From the NCBI RefSeq assembly GCF_023101665.1, contig NZ_CP082161.1, positions 2,108,001-2,172,000 of the forward strand: 64,000 bases of DNA, read 5' to 3'. The notes under the pieces are model-generated. The model was not told where the DNA came from. It worked only from the letters and a program-made list of their open reading frames with translations, and did not search any database. Shown here one piece after another: positions 44,040-54,970 of the stretch. Position numbers and translations under genes: made by a program. The DNA comes from Bradyrhizobium sp. 195 (GTDB taxonomy: Bacteria; Pseudomonadota; Alphaproteobacteria; Rhizobiales; Xanthobacteraceae). The stretch's first letter is position 1; each line of letters opens with the position of its first letter.

Positions 44040-45206
44040 ATGGATTTCGCGCTCACCGATCAGCAGGAAGCCATTCGCGACGCCATCGCCAAGATCTGTG
44101 AAGGCTTTCCGGACGCCTATTGGCTGAAGAAAGACCACGACGGCGGCTTCCCGCACGACTTCCACAAGGCGCTGGCCGACGCCGGCTGGCTCGGCATCTG
44201 CGTGCCGGAAGCCTATGGCGGCTCGGGCCTCGGCATCACGGAAGCTGCGATCATGATGCGCACCATTGCGGAATCGGGTGCCGGCATGTCCGGGGCCTCC
44301 GCGGTGCACATCAACGTGTTCGGTCTCAATCCGGTCGTCGTGTTCGGCACCGAGGAACAGCGCAAGCGCATGCTGCCGCCAATGGTCGAGGGCCGCGAGA
44401 AGGCGTGCTTCGCCGTCACCGAACCCAACACCGGCCTGAACACCACCCAGCTCAAGACCCGCGCGGTCGCCAAGAACGACCGCTACATCGTCAACGGCCA
44501 GAAGGTGTGGATCTCGACCGCGCAGGTCGCGCACAAGATCCTGCTGCTGGCGCGCACCACGCCGCTGGAGGAGGTGCGCTCGCCGACCCACGGTCTCAGC
44601 CTGTTCTACACCGATTTCGACCGCAACAAGATCAAGGTCCATGAGATCGAGAAGATGGGCCGCAAGATCGTCGATTCCAACGAGCTGTTCTTCGAGGACT
44701 TTGAAATTCCGATGGAGGACCGGATCGGCGAGGAAGGCAAGGGTTTCCAGTACATTCTCGAAGGCATGAACCCGGAGCGCATCCTGATCGCCGCGGAGGC
44801 GGTCGGCCTCGGCAAGCTCGCGCTGGCGAGAGCCACCGAATATGCCAAGACGCGCGTGGTGTTCAACCGGCCGATCGGCAAGAACCAGGGCATCCAGCAT
44901 CCGCTCGCGGTGAACTGGGTCGAGCTCGAGGCGGCGTGGCTGATGGTGATGTCGGCGGCCTGGCAGTACGACAAGGGCATGCCCTGCGGCGCTGCGGCCA
45001 ATGCCGCGAAATATCTTGCGGGCGAGGCGGGCTTCTCGGCCTGCGAGCAGGCCGTGATGACTCATGGCGGCTTCGGTTACGCCAAGGAGTTTCACGTCGA
45101 GCGCTATTTGCGCGAGGTGCTGATCCCGCGCATCGCACCGGTCAGCCCGCAGCTCGCGCTTAGCTTCATCGCGGAGAAGGTGCTGGGGCTCGCCAAATCG
45201 TACTGA
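44040..45206 (+). CDS. Acyl-CoA dehydrogenase
   Basis: 388 residues, typical length. Signature CFAVTEPNTGLNTTQLKTRA (about 123-142) and VNGQKVWISTAQVAHKIL bind FAD; NPERILIAAEAVGLG and a C-terminal THGGFGYAKEFHVERYLRE complete the fold. It oxidises an acyl-CoA to the 2-enoyl-CoA and passes electrons to ETF. Neighbouring ligase and hydratase genes would give a short degradation path. Chain specificity unknown. Confidence 0.92.
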   Translation: MDFALTDQQEAIRDAIAKICEGFPDAYWLKKDHDGGFPHDFHKALADAGWLGICVPEAYGGSGLGITEAAIMMRTIAESGAGMSGASAVHINVFGLNPVVVFGTEEQRKRMLPPMVEGREKACFAVTEPNTGLNTTQLKTRAVAKNDRYIVNGQKVWISTAQVAHKILLLARTTPLEEVRSPTHGLSLFYTDFDRNKIKVHEIEKMGRKIVDSNELFFEDFEIPMEDRIGEEGKGFQYILEGMNPERILIAAEAVGLGKLALARATEYAKTRVVFNRPIGKNQGIQHPLAVNWVELEAAWLMVMSAAWQYDKGMPCGAAANAAKYLAGEAGFSACEQAVMTHGGFGYAKEFHVERYLREVLIPRIAPVSPQLALSFIAEKVLGLAKSY

Positions 45207-45224
45207 GCGAGTCTTGCCGTGCTG

Positions 45225-46796
45225 CTATTCGGAGGCGATGCGTTCCATTGCCATGGCGCGTAGCCGGGCACGCTGGATCTTGACGCCGTTGGCGCTGTCG
45301 GTGACGGGGAAGGCATCCACGACATAGATGCGCGCCGGTACCTTGTAGCCGGCGAGCCGGTCGCGCAGGTGCGCGATCAGCCTCGCCGGTATCGGCGGCT
45401 CCTGTGCCGGGATCACGAACGCGACGCAGCGCGCCTGGCCCTTCAGATCCACGGCGACCACCTGAGCGTCGGCCACGCCGGCGCAGGATTTGAGCTCGTC
45501 CTCGATCTCGCCGGGGGCGACGAGGAAACCGCCGAGCCTCATCGCATCGCCCGCGCGGGTCTCGTAGACGAAGGAGCCGTCGCCGCGCAGCCGGCCGATG
45601 TCGCCGGTGCGGAAGAACCCGTCGGCCGTGATCGCTTCGCGCGTCGCCTCCGGATTGTTGAAATAGCCGAGGAAGCAAGACGGCGCGCTGATCTCGATCT
45701 CGCCGGAAACGCCGAACGACACAAGCTCGCCGGTCTCGCTGTCGCGCACGCGCACGCCTGCGTCAGGTGCCATCGGCCAGCCGCCGCCCTCGATCCGTTC
45801 GGCGAAGGCGTCTCCGGCACGGCCAATCGAGAACAGCGCCTGCACCTCGCTCGATCCGTAGAGACCGAACAGCGGCAGGCCGCGCGCCTCGGCCTCCGCG
45901 GCAAGCTCGCGCCAGCCGGGCTGGAACGCAGCGAAACCGCAGACTTCCAGATGCTTGAATGGGCGTGGTGCCTCGGTAAGGGCGAGGATGCGGCGGAACA
46001 TCTCGTCGGAGCCAAAGGCGTGCGTGATTCCGTGCTCGCTGAGAATCTTCAGGGCCGGCGCCGCCTCGAAGGCGTCAAGCACATGGATGGCCGCGCCCGC
46101 CGCGACGAAGCCGAGCAGGCTTGTCATGCCAAAGGTGCCGCAGAACGGCAGCATGGCCAGTAGCGAGTGATGTTGCGGATCAAGCTTGAGCGCTTCGGCG
46201 ACGGAGGTGGCGTGCGTGGCCAGCGTGCGCTGCGAATGCGCGACGAGCTTCGGCCCCTTGGTGGTGCCCGATGTGGTGTAAAGCAGGACCGGCAGGTCGA
46301 TGTCGTCCGGAGCCGGCGGGGCGGGGGGATAAGCCCTGTCGAAGGCGTCGAAGCGCACGCAGGGCCAGTGCGCCGGGATCGCATCCGCGCCGATCACCGC
46401 GAGCTTCTGCAGCGCGGGCGCCTCGTCCTTGCCAACATCGGCGAGGATCGCGGCGAAATCGATCGAGCGGAAGGCGGCCTCGACCACCATCAGCTTGGCG
46501 CCCGAGAGGCGGAGCAGATGCGCGACGTCGGCGCTGCGGTACCGTGTATTGACGGCCGCGACGATCGCACCAAGGCGGGCGGCGGCGAACAGCAGCGCGA
46601 GCCATTCGATCCGGTTGATCAGCCAGACCGCGACCACGTCGCCCTTGCCGATGCCTTGCGCCGCAAGCCAGGCCGCGCTCTGCTCGATCTTGGCAGCGAA
46701 TTCCGCGCGCGAGACCGGCGTGCCGTCGAATACGAAGGCTGGATCGGCGGCCTCTGTCCGGAGCAGCGATTGCAGCGAAAACGCGTTGGCACTCAT
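45225..46796 (-). CDS. AMP-dependent acyl-CoA synthetase/ligase
   Basis: 523 residues from the ATG at 46796 (a start nine codons upstream is possible). ATP-binding LLYTTSGTTKGPK (A3), LYGSSE (A5), FRTGDIGRL (A7) and the C-terminal Lys motif NGVKIQRARLR (A10) are all visible. It activates a carboxylic acid to its CoA ester. It overlaps no neighbour but follows upp on the same strand after 33 bp; convergent with the acyl-CoA dehydrogenase. Confidence 0.9.
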   Translation of the reverse strand: MSANAFSLQSLLRTEAADPAFVFDGTPVSRAEFAAKIEQSAAWLAAQGIGKGDVVAVWLINRIEWLALLFAAARLGAIVAAVNTRYRSADVAHLLRLSGAKLMVVEAAFRSIDFAAILADVGKDEAPALQKLAVIGADAIPAHWPCVRFDAFDRAYPPAPPAPDDIDLPVLLYTTSGTTKGPKLVAHSQRTLATHATSVAEALKLDPQHHSLLAMLPFCGTFGMTSLLGFVAAGAAIHVLDAFEAAPALKILSEHGITHAFGSDEMFRRILALTEAPRPFKHLEVCGFAAFQPGWRELAAEAEARGLPLFGLYGSSEVQALFSIGRAGDAFAERIEGGGWPMAPDAGVRVRDSETGELVSFGVSGEIEISAPSCFLGYFNNPEATREAITADGFFRTGDIGRLRGDGSFVYETRAGDAMRLGGFLVAPGEIEDELKSCAGVADAQVVAVDLKGQARCVAFVIPAQEPPIPARLIAHLRDRLAGYKVPARIYVVDAFPVTDSANGVKIQRARLRAMAMERIASE

Positions 46797-46829
46797 GGCA
46801 ACCGGAGTAACCTGATCGCGCAAACCTGT

Positions 46830-47465
46830 CTACTTGGTGCCGAACATCCGATCGCCGGCGTCGCCCAGGCCCGGCACGATGTAGCCGTGGTCGTTGAGCC
46901 GCTCGTCGATCGCGGCGGTCCAGATCGGCACGTCGGGATGTTCGCGCTGGAACTGCGCGATGCCCTCGGGCGCGGCCAGAAGGCAGACGAAGCGGATGTC
47001 GCGGGCGCCGCGGGCCTTGAGCAGGGAGGCGCCGGCACAGGCCGAGTTACCGGTCGCCAGCATCGGGTCCATCAGGATCACGGTGCGGTCGGACAGGTCC
47101 TGCGGCGCCTTGAAGTAATATTCCACGGCCTGCAATGTCTCGGGGTCGCGGTAGAGCCCGATATGGGCGATGCGCGCCGAGGGCATCAGCGCCAGCATGC
47201 CGTCGAGGAAGCCGACGCCGGCGCGCAGGATCGGCGCCAGCGTGAGCTTCTTGCCGGCGATCTTGGGCGCCTGCATGGCCGCGATCGGCGTCTCGATCCC
47301 GACCAGCTCCAGCGGCAAATCGCGCGTCACCTCGTAGCCGAGCAGCATCCCGATCTCGTTCAGGATCTCGCGAAAGCTCTTGGTCGAGCGGTCCTTCTCC
47401 CGCATCAGGGAAAGCTTGTGCTGGACCAGGGGGTGGGCGACGACGTTGACATTGCCAGTGCTCAT
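46830..47465 (-). CDS. upp: Uracil phosphoribosyltransferase
   Basis: 211 residues, the normal Upp length. PRPP-binding motif [14 protein letters not shown] (about 128-141), the uracil-site region [27 protein letters not shown], and a C-terminal [14 protein letters not shown] typical of Upp. It salvages uracil to UMP. It lies between an enoyl-CoA hydratase gene and an acyl-CoA ligase gene on the same strand, an unusual place with no metabolic link. Confidence 0.96.
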   Translation of the reverse strand: MSTGNVNVVAHPLVQHKLSLMREKDRSTKSFREILNEIGMLLGYEVTRDLPLELVGIETPIAAMQAPKIAGKKLTLAPILRAGVGFLDGMLALMPSARIAHIGLYRDPETLQAVEYYFKAPQDLSDRTVILMDPMLATGNSACAGASLLKARGARDIRFVCLLAAPEGIAQFQREHPDVPIWTAAIDERLNDHGYIVPGLGDAGDRMFGTK

Positions 47466-47534
47466 GAAACCGATCTACACGGTTCCCTCAAATTGCGCCA
47501 GATCGGCCGGGCCTTTTCCGCCGGACGGCTGGCC

Positions 47535-48275
47535 TCAACCGGGCATTGCCACTGCGCTGCGGGCCCGGTTGCTCGCCGCATAGGCGGCCATGGTCAATTC
47601 GCGGTCGATCGCTGTGCGCATCGCGTCCATCGTGGGCTGGCGCAGGCGTCGCTTCGCGGTCGCATGCGACGGCTTGTGGATGGCGCGCAGCGCGGCGATG
47701 GTCTCCGCAAGGGTGCCGTCGACGGCATCCGGCGCAACCACACGATCCAGGAACCCGGCGGCCAGCGCCTCCTCGGGCTCGTACATTTCACCGAGCGTGG
47801 CGGTGCGGCTGAGCCAGGCCGGATGCAGGCGGCTGCGCGCCAGCTCGATGGCAAAGCTCGGCGGCGCGATGCCGATCGCGACCTCGTTCAGCCCCATGCG
47901 GTGCGGCCCGCGCGCGCCCAGCCTGACATCGCAGGCGAGCAGCAGGAACGTTCCCATCGGAAACGCGTGACCCTCCATCACGCCGACCGTCGGATGCGGA
48001 AACGACATCAGCCGCAGCGCAAGCTCCGCGCCGGCACGGACCATTTCGAGGCTTCTGGCGGCATCGCCCGAGGCGAACACCTTCAAATCGAAGCCGGCAG
48101 AGAAGATGCCGGGCCGTGCCGAGCGCAGCACCACGATCTCGGCTTCCTTTTCGGCCCGGTCGAAGGCGGTACCGATCGCGGCCAGCATGGTCGTCGACAT
48201 CACGTTGACCTTGCCGTCGTCGAGCCCGATCCGCGCGACGCCCTCGTTCACCTCAAAGTTCACTCCCGCTGCCAT
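47535..48275 (-). CDS. Enoyl-CoA hydratase/isomerase family protein
   Basis: 246 residues. Crotonase-fold landmarks: SARPGIFSAGFDLKVF (oxyanion hole 1), HPTVGVMEGHAFPMGTFLLLACDVRLGA (oxyanion hole 2) and the C-terminal helix. Classical catalytic Glu pair is not clearly present: the second region reads LNEVAIGIAPP rather than PE.G..P. It may therefore be an isomerase or another crotonase activity. Divergent from the TetR gene. Confidence 0.87.
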   Translation of the reverse strand: MAAGVNFEVNEGVARIGLDDGKVNVMSTTMLAAIGTAFDRAEKEAEIVVLRSARPGIFSAGFDLKVFASGDAARSLEMVRAGAELALRLMSFPHPTVGVMEGHAFPMGTFLLLACDVRLGARGPHRMGLNEVAIGIAPPSFAIELARSRLHPAWLSRTATLGEMYEPEEALAAGFLDRVVAPDAVDGTLAETIAALRAIHKPSHATAKRRLRQPTMDAMRTAIDRELTMAAYAASNRARSAVAMPG

Positions 48276-48361
48276 TAGTCTCTCCTGTCATGGACCAGGC
48301 TTGACTGTCGGAGGCTGATGTAGACCAATCAATATAATCTCGTGCGAAAGGGGAGAGCGCC

Positions 48362-48943
48362 ATGCCGGCCGTGCCGAAACACCGCCAGCCCATCATCAAT
48401 GCCGCGGTGACGCTGTTCCGCCGCCAGGGCTTTGCCCGGACCGGGCTGAACGACATCGTCGATGTCAGCGGCGCGCCAAAAGGATCGCTCTACCATTACT
48501 TTCCGGACGGAAAATCCTCGATCGCGGTGGCGGCGGTGGAGGAGGCGGGCCGCCGCGTGGCGGCGACGGTCGCCAAGCTCGCGGAGGATTGCGGCTCGAC
48601 CGGCGACCTGTTGCGCGCCCATGCAAGGTTGCTTGCAGGCTGGATGCAGGGCTCCGGCTTTCGCAATGGTTGCCCGATTACGACCGTGCTGCTCGAGCTC
48701 GCGCCGCGCGAGCGCGCCGTGTCCGATGCGGGTCGCAAAGCTTATGCTGCGCGATTATCCATTCTGCGCGACAAGCTGCTCGCGGACGGCTTTGCCAGAT
48801 CTCGCGCCGAAGCGCTCGCGGTGCTCTGCACGTCGGCGCTTCAGGGCGCGCTGATCCAGGCCCGCGTCGAGCGCAGCGGCCGGCCGATCGAGGTCACAGC
48901 GGCGGAATTGGCCCGGCTGATCGAGAGGGAGGCGGGGAGCTAG
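48362..48943 (+). CDS. TetR-family regulator
   Basis: 193 residues. HTH at about 10-55 (IINAAVTLFRRQGFARTGLNDIVDVSGAPKGSLYHYFPDGKSSI), then the ligand domain with CPITTVLLELAPRERAVSDAGRKAY, resembling the LmrA/YxaF group. The 86-bp divergent gap before the enoyl-CoA hydratase gene holds atagacca-like half sites and is the likely operator. Probably controls that crotonase gene. Confidence 0.88.
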   Translation: MPAVPKHRQPIINAAVTLFRRQGFARTGLNDIVDVSGAPKGSLYHYFPDGKSSIAVAAVEEAGRRVAATVAKLAEDCGSTGDLLRAHARLLAGWMQGSGFRNGCPITTVLLELAPRERAVSDAGRKAYAARLSILRDKLLADGFARSRAEALAVLCTSALQGALIQARVERSGRPIEVTAAELARLIEREAGS

Positions 48944-49061
48944 ACGCCGAGCCCGCGCGCGTGATCACGAGCGTCAGGATCGCGCCCCAGATCAGGCTCA
49001 GCGTCATGGTCAGGATGGTCACGGTGACCACCTGCTCCAGATTTCCCTTGAGGAGCGGCAT
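48894..49061 (-). CDS. Possible small membrane protein (55 residues)
   Basis: Starts MPLLKGNLEQ, followed by a hydrophobic helix (VVTVTILTMTLSLIWGAILTLVI, about 11-33) and a Ser/Pro-rich tail. The tail overlaps the TetR 3' end on the opposite strand. A modest Shine-Dalgarno (gggga) precedes the ATG. It lies on the same strand and next to another small hydrophobic ORF, which argues for a real gene, but support is limited. Confidence 0.4.
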   Translation of the reverse strand: MPLLKGNLEQVVTVTILTMTLSLIWGAILTLVITRAGSASSSPPPSRSAGPIPPL

Positions 49062-49076
49062 GCTGGTCAATCCCCG

Positions 49077-49268
49077 TCAGGCGTGGAGATGCCAGAGATA
49101 GATGGCGGCTCTCAGCGCGATCAGGGCGGTGAGCACGCTGCCCATCGAGATCACGGTCAGCGCATGCAGCGCGAGGCGCTTGACCTGAGCCATGCGCAGC
49201 TTCGATAGCGCTGGCTGATGTTCAGCCCACCGCAGCGGTTGTTCAACGCCATGTGTCAACGTCGGCAT
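49077..49268 (-). CDS. Small membrane protein (63 residues)
   Basis: N-terminal 40 residues are polar and basic, and the C terminus has one hydrophobic helix (ALTVISMGSVLTALIALRAAIYLW). An aagga ribosome site lies about 9 bases before the ATG; an internal ATG at 49190 would give a 37-residue form that starts just before the helix. It follows the 49287 gene by 18 bp on the same strand. Function unknown. Confidence 0.5.
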   Translation of the reverse strand: MPTLTHGVEQPLRWAEHQPALSKLRMAQVKRLALHALTVISMGSVLTALIALRAAIYLWHLHA

Positions 49269-49286
49269 TTCTGGAGTCCTTCGGGT

Positions 49287-49754
49287 CTAGCGGAAACTGT
49301 CGCAAGCGAGCGGCTGGTAAGGCGCGCCCAGCATGGGGTGAACGGAAGGAACGCTCGGCCGCGATGCGTCTGCGGCCAATTCCCGGACCTCGACGAGGGC
49401 CGACAGCACAGCCAGAACGAGGTCGGCGTGGCGCGCCTCGACGGCGGAGCCGAGCCAGTCCGGCAGCTCGCGCTCGCGCGACAGCGCACAATGCCATTCG
49501 CCCTCGTCATAGGCGATGCGGCGGACCTGCCACAGCGGCAGCTCGAGCTCCAGCAGCGCCAGCGCCGCATCGGTCCAGGCTTCAGCGTCGATCAGGCGCG
49601 TGAGGCGTGTCGTGCGTTCGCTTTGGTCGAACGAGGCGACGCGCCGGCAGGCCCTGTCGATAATTTCGAACATCAACGGACGCGTCATCGCCGGTGTCGC
49701 GCGAAGCTGCTGGCCGAGGGAGGGCGGGTCGAGGCGTCGCAGAATGGCGGTCAT
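49287..49754 (-). CDS. Conserved-looking hypothetical protein (155 residues)
   Basis: Helical, acidic C-terminal half, with DAEAWTDAALALLELELPLWQVRRIAYDEGEWHCALSRER as its most protein-like stretch. A perfect Shine-Dalgarno (aggagg) lies 8 bases before the ATG. No membrane segment and no recognised domain. It is transcribed away from the kdp operon and heads a short run with two mini membrane ORFs. Confidence 0.7.
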   Translation of the reverse strand: MTAILRRLDPPSLGQQLRATPAMTRPLMFEIIDRACRRVASFDQSERTTRLTRLIDAEAWTDAALALLELELPLWQVRRIAYDEGEWHCALSRERELPDWLGSAVEARHADLVLAVLSALVEVRELAADASRPSVPSVHPMLGAPYQPLACDSFR

Positions 49755-50081
49755 GTCAGGCCTCCTGGAAATGGCGTCGGTCAGTCGGCCGGCATTGCCA
49801 GGATGGGCCTCAAAGGCATTTGAAAACGAGATGGGGATCGGGCGAGAGATATAGAGATTTCATAGGTGCGGGGCGGGTGAGCGTCGCCCGCCCGGCCTTT
49901 ATGAGATTCCTATAACGTCGCCATAGGCCTCATCTCGAAAACCTATGACCGCGCTGGCATTTCAGCACGGTCAAACTTCCGGCTGTCATCCGGGGACATG
50001 CGTTCCATGTCCTTCGCGAGCCCGCCGGGTCACCGAGAGAAAGTTGCGTCGGCCTTTGGGGACGCAACGAGGAGCAATCCG
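49755..50081. promoter_or_regulatory. Divergent promoter region upstream of kdp
   Basis: About 330 bp without a gene. Holds a hairpin (gggcggg / cccgccc, 49871-49893) and four copies of the hexamer CATAGG or its complement-type CCTAT(A/G) at 49861, 49909, 49922 and 49942. These may be regulator sites; whether KdpE binds them is unknown. Confidence 0.4.
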
Positions 50082-50165
50082 ATGATGGACATTCTGATGC
50101 TGGCGCTGGGCTTCGGCTTCTTTGCGGTCGCGATCGGCTACACCTACGCCTGCGAACGGCTGTGA
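50082..50165 (+). CDS. Mini membrane protein upstream of kdpF (27 residues)
   Basis: MMDILMLALGFGFFAVAIGY then TYACERL. One transmembrane helix ends in a charged ACERL tail. A good Shine-Dalgarno (cgaggag) precedes it. I recall similar tiny proteins ending in -CDRL before kdpF in other genomes, so this is probably a real conserved micro-protein of the Kdp system. Ends 11 bp before kdpF. Confidence 0.6.
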   Translation: MMDILMLALGFGFFAVAIGYTYACERL

Positions 50166-50176
50166 GGGAGCGGACC

Positions 50177-50266
50177 ATGATCTTCGATTATGCGCTCGCC
50201 GGCGCCGTCTCGTTCGGCCTCCTGATTTATCTCACCTACGCGCTGCTGCGGCCCGAGCGGTTCTGA
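50177..50266 (+). CDS. kdpF: Kdp small subunit KdpF
   Basis: 29 residues, one transmembrane helix, ending YALLRPERF, the hallmark of KdpF. It stabilises the KdpFABC potassium pump in the inner membrane. The Shine-Dalgarno gaggga sits before the ATG. Far too short for standard gene finders but clear from sequence and position. Confidence 0.88.
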   Translation: MIFDYALAGAVSFGLLIYLTYALLRPERF

Positions 50267-50269
50267 CCC

Positions 50270-50374
50270 GTGCTGCTGCTCGTCGAATTGCTGCTGGCGG
50301 ACGCCGTGCTCGTCGCCGGCCTGCTGACGGTGCTGCTGCCGCTGCTGCGCCGGGCACCAAGCTTGAAGGGTTGA
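50270..50374 (+). CDS. Possible mini membrane ORF between kdpF and kdpA (34 residues)
   Basis: GTG-started frame reading [19 protein letters not shown], then [15 protein letters not shown]: a very Leu-rich helix with a basic end. It begins 3 bp after the kdpF stop and ends 4 bp before kdpA, filling the gap exactly. No own ribosome site is visible, so it would depend on coupling. It could be chance in GC-rich DNA. Confidence 0.35.
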   Translation: MLLLVELLLADAVLVAGLLTVLLPLLRRAPSLKG

Positions 50375-50378
50375 TTCC

Positions 50379-52082
50379 ATGACTATGGTCGGTTGGCTCC
50401 AGATCATTCTGTTCTGCGTCATCATCGTCGCACTCACAAAACCGCTCGGCTGGTACATGACGCGGGTGTTTGGCGGCGAGCGCACATTCCTGTCGCCGGT
50501 GCTGCGGCCGATCGAGGCCGGCATCTACTGGATTTCCGGCGTTGACCAGAAGCGCGAGCAGCATTGGCTGGCCTACACGGTCGCCATGCTGCTGTTCCAT
50601 GTCGGTGGCTTCCTCGTCATCTACGGCGTGATGCGCCTCCAGGCCGTGCTGCCGTTCAATCCGGCCGGGCGGGGCGCGGTTGCGGAAGATCTCTCCTTCA
50701 ACACGGCAATATCGTTCATCACCAACACCAACTGGCAGAATTACGGCGGCGAAAGCACCCTGTCCTATCTGGTGCAGATGCTGGGCCTGACGCACCAGAA
50801 CTTCCTGTCGGCCGCAACCGGCATCGCACTCGCAATGGCCCTGATCCGCGGCTTCTCGCGCGCCTCGATGCGCACCGTCGGCAATTTCTGGGTCGACGTC
50901 ACCCGCTGCACGCTTTATGTGCTGCTGCCGATCTGCATCGTCTACACGCTGTTCCTGGTGTGGCAGGGAATGCCGCAGACGCTCGGCGATTATGTCGAGG
51001 CCACCACGCTCGAAGGCGCCAAGCAGACCATCGCGGTCGGACCGGTCGCTTCGCAAGTCGCGATCAAGATGCTCGGCACCAATGGCGGCGGCTTCTTCAA
51101 CGCCAATGCCGCGCATCCCTTCGAGAATCCCACCGCGCTGTCGAACTTCGTGCAGATGCTCTCGATCTTCGCGCTCGGCGCCGCGCTCACCAACGTGTTC
51201 GGCCGCATGGTCGGCAACGAGCGCCAGGGCTGGGCAATCTTGTCCGTGATGGGCGTGCTGTTCATCGCCGGCGTCGCCATCACCTATTGGGCGGAGGCGA
51301 ACGGAACCGCGACGCTGCAGGCGCTGGGCCTGACCGGCGGCAACATGGAGGGCAAGGAAGTCCGCTTCGGCATCGTCGCGTCCTCGTTGTTCGCCGTGGT
51401 GACGACCGCTGCGTCCTGCGGCGCCGTTAACGCCATGCATGACAGCTTCACCGCGCTTGGCGGCATGATCCCGCTGATCAACATCGAGCTCGGCGAGATC
51501 ATCGTCGGCGGCGTCGGCGCCGGCATGTACGGCATGCTGCTGTTCGTCATCCTTGCGATCTTCGTTGCTGGCCTGATGGTCGGCCGCACGCCGGAATATG
51601 TCGGCAAGAAGATCGAGGCGCGCGAGGTCAAGATGGCGATGCTGGCCATCCTGGTGCTGCCGCTGATGATCCTCGGCTGGACTGCGGTCGGCGTGGTGTA
51701 TCCGGCGGCCGTCGCCTCCATGGCGAACGCCGGGCCGCACGGCTTCACCGAAGTGCTCTACGCCTATACGTCGGCGGCCGGGAACAACGGCTCCGCCTTC
51801 GCGGGCCTCACCGGCAATACTTTCTTCTATAATCTCACGCTGGCCAGCGCGATGTTCGTCGGCCGCTTCTTCATGATCGTCCCGGCGATGGCGATCGCGG
51901 GATCGCTCGCGGAGAAGAAATCGATCCCGCCGTCCATGGGCACGTTCCCGACTACCGGGGGCCTGTTCGTCGGCCTCGTCGTCGGTGTCATCCTGATCGT
52001 GGGCGGCCTGACCTTCTTCCCGGCGCTCGCGCTCGGTCCGATCGTCGAGCACCTGGCGATGAACGCCGGCAACCTGTTCTGA
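50379..52082 (+). CDS. kdpA: Potassium-transporting ATPase subunit KdpA
   Basis: 567 residues, about ten membrane segments. Selectivity-filter loops of the potassium-channel-like family are visible: [18 protein letters not shown] (first), [24 protein letters not shown] (second), [17 protein letters not shown] (third) and [14 protein letters not shown] (fourth). It selects and binds K+ in the high-affinity pump. The next gene, kdpB, starts 18 bp later. Confidence 0.97.
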   Translation: MTMVGWLQIILFCVIIVALTKPLGWYMTRVFGGERTFLSPVLRPIEAGIYWISGVDQKREQHWLAYTVAMLLFHVGGFLVIYGVMRLQAVLPFNPAGRGAVAEDLSFNTAISFITNTNWQNYGGESTLSYLVQMLGLTHQNFLSAATGIALAMALIRGFSRASMRTVGNFWVDVTRCTLYVLLPICIVYTLFLVWQGMPQTLGDYVEATTLEGAKQTIAVGPVASQVAIKMLGTNGGGFFNANAAHPFENPTALSNFVQMLSIFALGAALTNVFGRMVGNERQGWAILSVMGVLFIAGVAITYWAEANGTATLQALGLTGGNMEGKEVRFGIVASSLFAVVTTAASCGAVNAMHDSFTALGGMIPLINIELGEIIVGGVGAGMYGMLLFVILAIFVAGLMVGRTPEYVGKKIEAREVKMAMLAILVLPLMILGWTAVGVVYPAAVASMANAGPHGFTEVLYAYTSAAGNNGSAFAGLTGNTFFYNLTLASAMFVGRFFMIVPAMAIAGSLAEKKSIPPSMGTFPTTGGLFVGLVVGVILIVGGLTFFPALALGPIVEHLAMNAGNLF

Positions 52083-52100
52083 TTGTCTGGAGTGACCTCC

Positions 52101-54215
<2,115 letters not shown>

Positions 54216-54218
54216 CCC

Positions 54219-54306
54219 CGTCATTGCGAGCGTAGCGAAGCGACGAAGCAATCCAGACTGCCTTCGCGGAACGACCCTGGATTGCTTCGCTTCGCTCGCA
54301 ATGACG
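54219..54306. repeat. Interspersed palindromic repeat, family A, copy 4 (inside kdp operon)
   Basis: Left end cgtcattgcgagcgtagcg, arms gaagcaatccag / tggattgcttc, right end cgctcgcaatgacg. It fills the gap between kdpB and kdpC, whose start is 18 bp beyond it. Its right end supplies an in-frame ATG (54301) that is probably not the kdpC start. Confidence 0.85.
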
Positions 54307-54324
54307 AAAGACTGGAGACACAAC

Positions 54325-54930
54325 ATGCTCAGAGAAATCCGCCCCGCCATCGTCCTTTTGCTGATCCTCACCGCCATCACGGGCTTGGCCTATCCACTCG
54401 CGATGACGGCCATCGCCGGCGCGCTCTTTCCCGCGCAGGCACAAGGCAGCCTGGTCGAGAAGGACGGCAAGGTGATCGGCTCGGCCCTGATCGGGCAGGA
54501 GTTCAGAGAGGACAAGTATTTCCACGGCCGCCCGTCGGCGACGGTTGCGCCGGACCCCAATGACTCGACCAAGACGGTGTCGGCACCCTACAACGCCGCC
54601 AATTCGGGCGGCTCCAATCTCGGCCCGACCAGCAAAGCCCTGGCCGACCGGCTGAAGGAGGATGTGGACAAGCTCAAGGCTGAGAATCCGAACCAGCCGG
54701 TCCCGGTCGACCTCGTGACGACCTCGGCCAGCGGTCTCGATCCGGATATCTCGCCCGAAGCGGCGCAATTCCAGGTGCCACGGGTAGCGAAGGCGCGGAA
54801 TCTGCCGGAAGACACCGTGAGGAAGCTTGTAGCTTCCAACGTTCTGGGCCGCTGGTTCGGGTTGCTCGGCGAACCCAGGGTTAACGTTCTGGCGCTGAAT
54901 CGCGCGCTCGATCAGGCGGCGGCGAAGTAG
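54325..54930 (+). CDS. kdpC: Potassium-transporting ATPase subunit KdpC
   Basis: 201 residues from ATG 54325, preceded by ctggag. One N-terminal transmembrane helix (about 8-32), then [24 protein letters not shown] and [25 protein letters not shown], and a C-terminal [13 protein letters not shown], all family hallmarks. It increases the ATP affinity of the pump. kdpD follows after 40 bp. Confidence 0.95.
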   Translation: MLREIRPAIVLLLILTAITGLAYPLAMTAIAGALFPAQAQGSLVEKDGKVIGSALIGQEFREDKYFHGRPSATVAPDPNDSTKTVSAPYNAANSGGSNLGPTSKALADRLKEDVDKLKAENPNQPVPVDLVTTSASGLDPDISPEAAQFQVPRVAKARNLPEDTVRKLVASNVLGRWFGLLGEPRVNVLALNRALDQAAAK

Positions 54931-54970
54931 CGGTCTAGGCCGGGAATGCCCGAATGATTATATTGGCCTG

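Noticed and set aside
46167..48278. 703-codon open frame on the + strand
   Set aside because: Antisense to the acyl-CoA ligase, upp and enoyl-CoA hydratase genes, all of which have full motifs.
54301..54324. ATG 54301 as start of kdpC
   Set aside because: It is part of the right end of the repeat element; ATG 54325 has a Shine-Dalgarno and gives the usual KdpC N terminus.
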